Position numbers and translations under genes: made by a program. Under the pieces are notes generated by a model. The model ran no database searches, was not told where the DNA came from, and worked only from the letters and a program-made list of their open reading frames with translations. DNA of 64,000 bases from Hyphomonas sp. Lineage in GTDB: Bacteria; Pseudomonadota; Alphaproteobacteria; Caulobacterales; Hyphomonadaceae. Location of the stretch: NCBI GenBank assembly GCA_016124495.1, contig WGNP01000015.1, forward strand, positions 1 to 64,000, in the 5' to 3' direction. This document shows positions 25,553 to 33,473 of this stretch, one piece after another (within the stretch, counting starts at the first letter, position 1; each line of letters begins with the position of its first letter).

Positions 25553-26773
25553 TCAGGAAAAATGCAGACGGCGGTATTTGCCGCGGAAGTAAAGCAGCGG
25601 ATCCCGGCGCGGATCGAAGGTGGCACGCAGCACTTCGCCGACGAGTATGATGTGGTCGCCGCCGTCGTGCATCTGGTGGCGGCGGCACTCGAAGTTGGCG
25701 AGCGCGTTCGACAGAACCGGCGCGTCATGCCTGCCGCGCTTCCACGGCGTCTGGCGGAAGCGGTCTTCGCCGGGCACCGCAAACAGGCTGGAAGCGGGTT
25801 GCTGGCCGATATGCAGAACATTGACAGCAAAATGTTCGGCCAATGCGAGGGCCTTGAGGCTGCTTGACGTCTTGGCGATGCAGACGAGGAGCAGCGGCGG
25901 GTCGAGCGAGACAGAGGTGAAGGAATTGGCCGTGAGGCCGACCGGTTCGCCGCCCGTATCGAAGGCGGTCACCACGGTTACGCCTGTTGCAAAACAGCCG
26001 AGCGCGTCGCGCAAGGTGCGCGCGTCCGAGCCGGAGCGGTATTCCGGCACGAAGCGCGGGATGCGGCGTTCGAGGAAATCCAGCAGCGCCGCGCTGAACA
26101 GATCGCCGCGGTCGGAGGCGACGAGGTGACCGGCGTCCCCGATTTCGGCGTACTCGGCGGCGGGTATCTGCCCGGCAATGCGGCTGGCGGAGGCGGCATC
26201 GGTGATGTCGCAGAGGGCGCCGCGCACGAACAGTGCGGGCACGCGGATTTTGGGCGCGGCGGCCTTGAAGCGCCCGAGCGCGTCTTCGAGATCAAACCGC
26301 TCGGGCATGCGCGGATCCCAGGCGCCTCTGGCGGTTTCGGAGGCGGCGCGAAGCGTGCCCGCGGCCTCCCGGATGTTCGACAGGTTCAGCTCTGGCAGGG
26401 CATCTGCGAGGATCAGGCCGGAGGCAAGGTGTCCGCCGTCTTCGCCCACGGCCACGGCCGCGATCCAGCCGCCGAGCGAGGCGCCCACGATGACCGGGCG
26501 GGAGGGCAGCTGGGCCAGGATGGCGCGGAGGTCTTCGACATAGGCGCCAAACTCGTAGCGACCGTCGGCCGGCCACTCGCTTTCGCCGTGCCCGCGAAGG
26601 TCCAGGGCGATCACCTGCCGGCCCGCGCGCACCAGGGCAGCGGCTGCGTCGTTCCAGATGTCCCGTGTCTGGCCGCCGCCGTGCACCAGCAGCACCAGCG
26701 GATCATCGGGGTCCCCGCGCATGTCGCCGCGAATAACGACGCCGCCGAACCCCTTGAACTGCGAGACTGGCAT
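25553..26773 (-). CDS. Fusion: alpha/beta hydrolase plus flavin reductase-like FMN-binding domain
   Basis: A 406-residue two-domain protein. Residues 1-235 are an alpha/beta hydrolase (LLVHGGGQTRDIWND, VIALDLRGHGESEWPADGRY, nucleophile GASLGG, GDAGHLVASD). Residues about 243-406 are a flavin reductase-like domain of the HpaC/NtaB type (TLRDALGCFATGVTVVTAFD, GLTANSFTSVSLDPPLLLVC, HFAVNVL, LYFRGKYRRL). The second type normally reduces FMN or FAD with NAD(P)H for a partner monooxygenase. No stop or repeated ribosome binding site separates the halves. Coupling of the two activities on one pathway is inference; no monooxygenase gene lies next to it. Confidence 0.85.
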   Translation of the reverse strand: MPVSQFKGFGGVVIRGDMRGDPDDPLVLLVHGGGQTRDIWNDAAAALVRAGRQVIALDLRGHGESEWPADGRYEFGAYVEDLRAILAQLPSRPVIVGASLGGWIAAVAVGEDGGHLASGLILADALPELNLSNIREAAGTLRAASETARGAWDPRMPERFDLEDALGRFKAAAPKIRVPALFVRGALCDITDAASASRIAGQIPAAEYAEIGDAGHLVASDRGDLFSAALLDFLERRIPRFVPEYRSGSDARTLRDALGCFATGVTVVTAFDTGGEPVGLTANSFTSVSLDPPLLLVCIAKTSSSLKALALAEHFAVNVLHIGQQPASSLFAVPGEDRFRQTPWKRGRHDAPVLSNALANFECRRHQMHDGGDHIILVGEVLRATFDPRRDPLLYFRGKYRRLHFS

Positions 26774-26847
26774 GAGCGTTCCTTGATATCCGGGCCTGCG
26801 AGGGCGGAAGGCCGGATCGGCCCTTCAGGCTGATCTATGGCCAGCCT

Positions 26848-27400
26848 CTAGCGCGAACATGCGGCAATTACGAGACGGCTCGTCACAGGCCCGGGACGGA
26901 GACGGATCTGACGCCCGCAACCTAAATTTTCGGGATTTTTCCCTTCATCCATGGGCGGACCGAACAGGCCAGGCCGCAAGCGGTTCGCCGGAATGGCTGC
27001 ACGCAATGGTTCGGTGCCGGGCAGCGCCCAGGCGGGGTCTTCGCCGCCCAGCCGGCCGGGCAGGTCTTCCTCCCCGATACCGGCGGTCAAACAGGCCGCG
27101 AGCCGCGTCAGGACTTCGTCGCCAACGGCGCGGCCAAGCCCGTCGTTCACACGTTTGAAGTGATCGATACCGGGCCTGAGTGCGGTCAATGCTTCCCGAT
27201 TGTTCGAGAGCAGATACGGCTGCAGCGCAGGCAGGGGATCGGACGAGAGTTCGCGGGCGAGCATGAATAGTTCAATAACGCCCTGTAAAGAGCTTCCGTC
27301 GTCGCCCGCCCCGCTGTCACAAAGAGCTTGATAGCTACTGCAAGCCTGTTCTGTTTCGTGAGAGCTGTTGCCAGAGCAGATATCCCGAGAACGTCACCGC
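26848..27400 (-). pseudogene. Degenerate GGDEF (diguanylate cyclase) gene remnant
   Basis: One minus-strand frame from about 27400 reads through EQACSSYQALCDSG, then VIELFMLARELSSDPL, then IDHFKRVNDGLGRAVGDEVLTRLA, and ends with RLGGEDPAWALPGTEPLRAA. These are the linker and first half of a GGDEF domain, but the signature is GGEDP instead of GG(D/E)EF, and the C-terminal part of the domain is lost. No start codon with a ribosome binding site is visible. It cannot be an active cyclase. Confidence 0.6.
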
Positions 27401-27573
27401 AACGCACGCAGCAACCAGGTGCAGCGCCTGAGGAGGGCAGACAGGTTCGAAATGCGATCCCGGAGGCTCGCTGGGCTTCCGGGCCTTCTGCGCCATTGCG
27501 CACACTTTCCGCCTTCCCCAGGCTGCCGGAACCGGCCCGTACCTGAGCCGACATCAGACCCGCCGGCCAGACC

Positions 27574-28359
27574 TCAGGGGCCCGTGAAGCGGATCGTGCC
27601 CGCCTCCAGTCCCGACAGCACAATATCCCGGCCCCCGGACTTCATCATCCATTCCAGCCGGTGATCCCTGTACTGGCGCCTGAAGAGGCCCGCCTTAACG
27701 GCCTGGTCCACCTGCGCCATGGCGCTGATCGACGCCTCGGATTCCTTGCGGGTCTGCGCCACGCTGGCACGCCCATTGGCCCGCTCGAACCAGCGTGAAA
27801 GGCGCGATCCTGCCGCCGGAGCAATGCCGAAGCCCGCTGCGCCGTTCAGGTAAGGGACCACGCTCAGATCGCCCCAGCCGAACTGCCCGCCGTTGAACCA
27901 GTCTGCATCGCCAAGATGGGTTTCCAACATCGCAAAGAACGCGTTCGCCTGGGCGCCGGCCCGGGCTTCCATGTGCGCCTTCAGCGGGCCGTCAGCGCGT
28001 TTGAAGAAGTTCAGCTCACCGAGACCCCAGGTGATGGCTTCGAACTGGGTATCCATCACGTCTTCAATCATGCGCACCTTCGCCCGGTTCGCAGGTTCAG
28101 CCGGCAGCATAGGCGGCGCAGGCCAGACGTCTTCGATGTATTCGAGGATGATCGTGCTGTCGAAAATGGCAGTGCCGCCATGGATCAGCGCCGGGACTTC
28201 GCCGCGCGGATTGGCGCTGGCAAAACCGCCGCCCGTCGCGCCGCTACCAATCCCCTCCGGCAAGCGCACCTCGAAGGGCACGCCCTTTTCACGCAGCGAA
28301 ATCTTGACCTTCTGAGCGTAGGGTGAAAGCGGGTGTTCGTAGAGCAGCAGGTCCGGCAT
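27574..28359 (-). CDS. Glutathione S-transferase family protein
   Basis: A 261-residue GST. The thioredoxin-like N-terminal domain starts LLLYEHPLSPYAQKVKISL and includes NPRGEVPALIHGGTAIFDSTIILEYIED (cis-Pro and Glu/Ser that contact glutathione). The all-helical C-terminal domain has FNGGQFGWGDLSVVPYL. The extra C-terminal 30 residues are unusual. It probably conjugates or reduces electrophiles. It is read in the same direction as the AraC gene upstream, 115 bases away, which may regulate it. Confidence 0.87.
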   Translation of the reverse strand: MPDLLLYEHPLSPYAQKVKISLREKGVPFEVRLPEGIGSGATGGGFASANPRGEVPALIHGGTAIFDSTIILEYIEDVWPAPPMLPAEPANRAKVRMIEDVMDTQFEAITWGLGELNFFKRADGPLKAHMEARAGAQANAFFAMLETHLGDADWFNGGQFGWGDLSVVPYLNGAAGFGIAPAAGSRLSRWFERANGRASVAQTRKESEASISAMAQVDQAVKAGLFRRQYRDHRLEWMMKSGGRDIVLSGLEAGTIRFTGP

Positions 28360-28473
28360 CGTTCATCTCCCAGGCGGCCTCACCAGAGCCACTCGGGTGC
28401 GAACCTGCCATGGGTTCAGCGGGAAACAAGCCAGCGATGCCATTGACCTCGCGTCCGGCAGGGACCGCGCTGG

Positions 28474-29229
28474 CTAGAAAACGTACTTGCTTGGAGAGAC
28501 GCCGAAGGCGCGCTGGAACATGGCGCAGAACGCGCTGGCGCTGTCATAGCCGACGTCCAGGGCCACGTTGGTGACGTTGGATCCGGTCGATAGCAGCGAC
28601 AGCGCTTCGAGCAGACGCACCTGCTGGCGCCACAGCGCGACACCCATGCCGGTTTCACGCTTGAACGCGCGCGTGAAGGTCCGCCGGCTCATGCCGGCCA
28701 GATCCGCCCATTTGTCGATGTCGCGCTGGTCGGACGGGTTTTCGATGATTTCGCGGCAGACCCGCACCAGCCGCGGGTCGGAGGGCATCGGCGCCGCGTA
28801 AGGCACTTTCGGCGAGGCGAGCAATTCGCTGATCAGCAGGCGGACGATCTGCCCTTCCCGTCCCGAAAGGTCGTAATCATTGTCGAACTGCGCGACTTCC
28901 AGAATCAGCGCCTTCAGCAGGGGGCCGACCTCCACGATATGGCACTCGGGGTCGTCGCGCTCATACTGGGGGTCTATGTACAGGGTTCTCAGTGAGACCG
29001 GGCCCCGGCAGGAGACTTCGTGCTGGATGCGGCTCGGGATCCAGACGGCCCGCTGGGGCGGGATCACAAAACTGGTTGTATCGGTGACCACCGACATTAC
29101 ACCGGAAGACGCATAGAGAAGCTGGATGCGCTCGTGGGAATGGGCGTTATCGACGAAGCCTGCCGGATACTCATCCGCCAGCGCAACCACCGGACGCCGG
29201 TTGAGATCGAGATCAAAAGTCCTCTTCAT
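28474..29229 (-). CDS. AraC-family transcriptional regulator
   Basis: A 251-residue regulator with an N-terminal cupin domain (HSHERIQLLYASSGVMSVVTDT, VIPPQRAVWIPSRIQHEVSC) and a C-terminal pair of helix-turn-helix motifs (DIDKWADLAGMSRRTFTRAFKRETG and NVTNVALDVGYDSASAFCAMFQRAFGVSPSKY). The pattern is that of the YcgK/NimR-type AraC group that has a cupin near its N terminus. Start ATG 29229 follows GAGAGGA; the frame is open to 29346. Likely targets are its own promoter and the GST gene downstream. Confidence 0.87.
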   Translation of the reverse strand: MKRTFDLDLNRRPVVALADEYPAGFVDNAHSHERIQLLYASSGVMSVVTDTTSFVIPPQRAVWIPSRIQHEVSCRGPVSLRTLYIDPQYERDDPECHIVEVGPLLKALILEVAQFDNDYDLSGREGQIVRLLISELLASPKVPYAAPMPSDPRLVRVCREIIENPSDQRDIDKWADLAGMSRRTFTRAFKRETGMGVALWRQQVRLLEALSLLSTGSNVTNVALDVGYDSASAFCAMFQRAFGVSPSKYVF

Positions 29230-29391
29230 CCTGTCCTCTCGGGACCACAAATCCACGACCGATGATGCCATCGGCGCGGTATATGACAAGATGATGATGC
29301 CCCTCTTGGCCTGTTTGAGCAAGTATATGACCTGATTTTTCCTCATGGGCCAAATTCAGGTCAGCCCTTGATCAGATTCTGGACGCCGGGC

Positions 29392-30108
29392 TCAACGCGA
29401 CAGCGACAGGCTCACGCCTGCCGCATAGCCGGAAGACCGCGAGGCCGTGACAACGCCGCCATCGATGCTGCGAGCAAAAGACTCCTCGTCGGCCAGTTCG
29501 GCCCGGGCATAGAAACCGATCACCACCCCCTCGGACACCGGGCGCGCGGCGCCGGCTTCGACACCGCCGTACGAGCGGGACGCTGACCCATCGCCCGGAC
29601 GGACAAAGCCGGCGCGCGCCAAGGCATAGACTTCCCAAGCCTCAATTTCCCAAACGGGTCCGGCAGCCAGCTCAAGGCCCCAGTCCTCAAACTCTGCGTC
29701 GTAGAACCCGGTCAGCGAGGGCATCAACGGCGCATCGAGCCCTACCGAACCGGCGAGTTCCAGTGATGCCTGCTCGCCCTCGCCAGGAAAGGTCAGCCAG
29801 GTGGCCGACACATCGGCCGTATAGCCCTGCCCTTCCCAGGCAACGCCCACCGTATAATCCGCCTCATCCACGAAGGCGTCTGCGTCTGCGCCGACCGGCG
29901 TCAGCCGGTAGACCGCTCCGTACAAGGTTGCGCCGCCTACTTCCGTTTCGGCGCCCACTGCGGTTTCCAGAGTCAGCGGGCCGATCTGTTCGCCGCGGTC
30001 GATCAACGAAGACGAAACGGCAGCGTCCGCAAAGAAACGCTTCTCGCTGGCTTCTGCCATCAGCGGCAACCAGGTGAACGCGGTTGTCGCGGCGATAAGG
30101 GTGCGCAT
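29392..30108 (-). CDS. Predicted outer membrane beta-barrel protein
   Basis: A 238-residue protein with a signal peptide (about 1-20, MAEASEKR) and alternating beta strands to a C-terminal VSLSLSR. It resembles the small family of barrel proteins found as TIGR02001-like (Gcw_chp) in proteobacteria: AAVSSSLIDRGEQIG near the N terminus and GFYARAELADEESFARS near the end. The ligand is unknown. It stands in the same direction as the amidohydrolase gene, 48 bases downstream of that gene's end, and may be part of the same uptake group. Confidence 0.65.
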   Translation of the reverse strand: MRTLIAATTAFTWLPLMAEASEKRFFADAAVSSSLIDRGEQIGPLTLETAVGAETEVGGATLYGAVYRLTPVGADADAFVDEADYTVGVAWEGQGYTADVSATWLTFPGEGEQASLELAGSVGLDAPLMPSLTGFYDAEFEDWGLELAAGPVWEIEAWEVYALARAGFVRPGDGSASRSYGGVEAGAARPVSEGVVIGFYARAELADEESFARSIDGGVVTASRSSGYAAGVSLSLSR

Positions 30109-30156
30109 TTTCCCTGCTCCTTGTTGAGAGTGAATCGGTCCTAGGTGTGTTGCTGC

Positions 30157-33100
30157 TCAGTGTACGGACGTTGCCGGGTGTTCCTGAAGGGTCTCGTCAT
30201 CGTAGAGCCGTCCATTCTTCAGCACGTAGCGGATCGCCAATGTGCTTCTGATGTCTTCCAGCGGATTCTTGTCCAGAATCACAAGGTCTGCGAGCTTTCC
30301 GGCCTCGAGGCTGCCAAGGTTCTCGTCTCGGCCGATCGTCACAGCGCTTCCCATCGTGGCGGCCCAGAGTGTTTCAGCCGGCGTCCAGCCGCCTTCGACA
30401 TAGGCCTGCATTTCCCAATGCGTGCCGTAACCCGGAATGTCTCCATGCGCGCCGACCCCCACGGTGCCGCCCGCGCGGTGCATGCGCGCGGCGTTGGCGG
30501 CCACGGTTGGATAGGCATACTGGCACATCTGGTGGACGACGGGGTTCAGGAAGCGTGATGTCCGGAACCATTCGGGCACGAAACTGGCGTATTTTGAATC
30601 TGCAAAGGGATCGGTGCGGGAGATGAACACCTTCTCGGCGGGGATGCCGCCATGCGTGATCATCAGCGTCAAGGTACTGCTGGTTCCGCTCTTAGTATAG
30701 AGCTCCAAAACGTCCTTGTACTGATTTATCGGTGGGATACCGTGCTCGACGCCTGAAAATCCGTCCAGTATCTGGCTGAGCACGAGCTTGTAGGACAACG
30801 CACCTTCCGTGGTAACTGTCATCCCGAGTTCGTCAGCCGCCTGCGCCACCCACTGGCGGACCCGCCGGTTGCCAGTGCGATACTGTTTGAGATTCGAGAG
30901 CCGGTAGTTGTCGCGGTAGCGCTTAAGCACTGCAGAAACCTGGTCCTTCGTCCGGAAATCATAATAGTCGAAGATCGCAGGGCCGGTCGTGAACAGACGG
31001 GAGCCGGTGATGTCGCCCGTTTCAACAAGGTCCTGATAGGCCAGCATGTCGATCGATAGCGACGAGGGATCAAACAGAGTGGTCACGCCGAACGCGAGCC
31101 CGGTCTTCAGACCCCAGGCATCAAGGTCGAGGATATCGCGCCGGATATCGGCGACGTGGTAATGCGCGTCGATCAGGCCCGGGATGACATATTTTCCGGA
31201 CACATCGACGACTTCGGCATCGCGGACATTCTTGAACGTGTCCGAAGGCGCGATCTGCCGGATCTGATTTCCTTCGATCAGGATGTCGTGGTTCTCTAGG
31301 ATTGAGCCCGGAGCCTTGCGGTCCGTCATGGCGATCACATTTGCGCCCTTGATAAGGAGCCGACCCTGCGGGATATCGCGGTTCGAGATGATTGGAAGCA
31401 CGGTTTGCACAGCGACCCGCTCTGTGCCGCCGCGCTCGAACACAATTTTTTTGACGGCGATGCGGTAGTATGTCGAGCCCGCAGTCCAGAAGACCGCGTC
31501 TCCGGTGTCACTCCAGCCAAAATAGTCTGCGCCGGACTCTGTAAGCTGCGTATGCGGACCATCCGGATTCGAAAGATCGAAACCGGCCGTCGTGTCCTCG
31601 CTAATCCTGTACAGATGCAACTGGTGGGCAATCTGTGCCAGTGCCCATTGCCCATCGGGCGAGACACGCAGATCGTCCGCCGCTACCGAGCCTTCCGAGA
31701 AGTACCAGCCCGGACCATCCGCCTGTGTAACGAGGCGCCGGTTTCCTCCGGCGAGCGCAACAGCTTCCACGCCCTTGTCACTGTTGAACAGAACGTCCGA
31801 TGGATCGGCTCCGAAGTGAGGTGTGCCGCCGATGCGACCACTGGTCAGCACGCTTGGCGCGCTGCCATCCAGCGGCAGATAGACGAGTTCCGCGTCGCGC
31901 AGCTGGCCGAACTCCATATAGGTTTCGCGGCGCTTCTGGGCGGAGGATCGCATCACAACCAGCCCCTTTCCGTCAGGCGCAAAGACCGGGTGGGTGTAGA
32001 ACGCCGCCTCTGCGGAAACCTTGCGGTTTGATCTTCCGTCCGCGCTGGAAATCCAGACGTCGCCGCCCGCTTGGCTTGTCCAGCTGACGGACGCAATTTC
32101 CTGGCCGTCCGGCGACCAGTTCGGATGATAGCCGGTGATGCCATCTGTACGCAGACGAAGAGGGGCAGTCCCTTCCGCGAGCGATTGGGTGTAGAGGTGC
32201 CCCAGCGCGGAGAAGGCCGCCCGCGTACCGTCCGGCGCTTCATCGGACGCCTGGATCAGGCGGGCGCGAACGGGACCTTCCTCAAACTCGGCGTGGTGAC
32301 GGACCAAGGGCCCGAGGCCTTGTTCCACATCTGCCGTGAACGGAATGCGTTGCGGCTCACCGCCCTGCAGCGGAACCCGGTAGAGCCCGCCCGCCCGGTT
32401 GAGCACGATCTCCCGTCCGTCCGCCGAGAAATCAAATCGCGGGACGGCGTCACTTGTCAGCGCGGCGAGCAGGGAATCCGGATCGAGGGTGGTCAGTTCG
32501 GCGATCTCGCCTGTCGCCAGGTCGAGGCTGCTCAGCCGGGCGCTGGCGCCGCGCCGTTCCGCGAAAACGAGTTGCTCTCCGTCCGGCGAAAGCGCGGGCC
32601 GGAAACGTGCGAGGACCATGCCCTTGAGTTCCGGCGCCGGAAGGATCGTCTCCACCGTTCCGGTCAGCGGGTCCAGCTTCGAAATCTCCCAGCGGGGCAC
32701 CTCGTCAAACGACGCGTCGCCGGTCAAACTGGACAGGTATATGGAGCGTCCATCGGCGCTGAACCGGGCGCCCAGCGAGTTCGCCGGATGTTCGCTCGCG
32801 GGATCGGCTACCGACGACCGCAGCACCTCCCCCATGTCGCCCGCCACCGGATGGAAGCGCCACAGCTCGTAGGCATTCCTGTCGGCCCAATAGCGGCTTA
32901 CCAGAATGCTCTTTCCGTCCGGCGCCCATTCGGGCGACGTGAAAGCCGGATTGTCATCGTAGTATGAGATTTGACGCGGGTTGCGCCCGTCAGCATCCAT
33001 GAGCCAGAGGTTTTCGGCGCCGGACCGGTCACTCAGGAACAGGACTGACGTCCCGTCGGGCGAATAGACGGGCTGTGCATCGAGAGCCATACCGGAGGAC

Positions 33101-33450
33101 AGCCTACGGGCCTGTCCACCTTCATACGGCAGATCGTAGATGTCGCCCAACAGGTCGAAGACAATACGACTGCCGTCCGGCGAGACGTCCAGCGACAGGG
33201 GCGAGCCTTCACTGGTTTCAAACCGGATCCAGCGCTCCGGCTCCATCGGCAAGGTTTGTCCAGGCTTGGCGACCGGCGTCGGCATCTTGCCGGTGATGCC
33301 GGGCGTTTCCCCGCTGACGGGCGGCGCAACGACATCAGCCGTCTGCTGTGAGGTCTGAACACAGGCCGACAGCAGCAGGCACGCGGCGGCGATCAGGCGA
33401 GTCTGGAACGATTTTCCGTTTCCATTCACCTGACCGCCAGCCCGCTGCAT
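30157..33450 (-). CDS. Secreted TolB-propeller/amidohydrolase protein, lipoprotein
   Basis: A 1097-residue protein. A signal peptide ends in LLLSAC (lipobox). Residues about 70-700 contain many PD40/TolB propeller repeats (SPDGSRIVFDLLGDIYDLP, SPDGTSVLFLSDRSG, APDGKSILVSRYW, and further copies). Residues about 750-1090 are an imidazolonepropionase-type amidohydrolase: GKYVIPGLIDAHYHVADIRR with the HxH metal site, GVTTLFDPSS, GVEHGIP, VGVGAHGDIPGYG and AGKLADLVILDKNPLEDI. It should hydrolyse a cyclic amide or peptide-like compound outside the cytoplasm. It starts 24 bases after the TonB receptor stop and shares its direction, so the receptor's cargo is a likely substrate. Confidence 0.83.
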   Translation of the reverse strand: MQRAGGQVNGNGKSFQTRLIAAACLLLSACVQTSQQTADVVAPPVSGETPGITGKMPTPVAKPGQTLPMEPERWIRFETSEGSPLSLDVSPDGSRIVFDLLGDIYDLPYEGGQARRLSSGMALDAQPVYSPDGTSVLFLSDRSGAENLWLMDADGRNPRQISYYDDNPAFTSPEWAPDGKSILVSRYWADRNAYELWRFHPVAGDMGEVLRSSVADPASEHPANSLGARFSADGRSIYLSSLTGDASFDEVPRWEISKLDPLTGTVETILPAPELKGMVLARFRPALSPDGEQLVFAERRGASARLSSLDLATGEIAELTTLDPDSLLAALTSDAVPRFDFSADGREIVLNRAGGLYRVPLQGGEPQRIPFTADVEQGLGPLVRHHAEFEEGPVRARLIQASDEAPDGTRAAFSALGHLYTQSLAEGTAPLRLRTDGITGYHPNWSPDGQEIASVSWTSQAGGDVWISSADGRSNRKVSAEAAFYTHPVFAPDGKGLVVMRSSAQKRRETYMEFGQLRDAELVYLPLDGSAPSVLTSGRIGGTPHFGADPSDVLFNSDKGVEAVALAGGNRRLVTQADGPGWYFSEGSVAADDLRVSPDGQWALAQIAHQLHLYRISEDTTAGFDLSNPDGPHTQLTESGADYFGWSDTGDAVFWTAGSTYYRIAVKKIVFERGGTERVAVQTVLPIISNRDIPQGRLLIKGANVIAMTDRKAPGSILENHDILIEGNQIRQIAPSDTFKNVRDAEVVDVSGKYVIPGLIDAHYHVADIRRDILDLDAWGLKTGLAFGVTTLFDPSSLSIDMLAYQDLVETGDITGSRLFTTGPAIFDYYDFRTKDQVSAVLKRYRDNYRLSNLKQYRTGNRRVRQWVAQAADELGMTVTTEGALSYKLVLSQILDGFSGVEHGIPPINQYKDVLELYTKSGTSSTLTLMITHGGIPAEKVFISRTDPFADSKYASFVPEWFRTSRFLNPVVHQMCQYAYPTVAANAARMHRAGGTVGVGAHGDIPGYGTHWEMQAYVEGGWTPAETLWAATMGSAVTIGRDENLGSLEAGKLADLVILDKNPLEDIRSTLAIRYVLKNGRLYDDETLQEHPATSVH

Positions 33451-33473
33451 GCGATACTCTACCCTGCCTGAAA

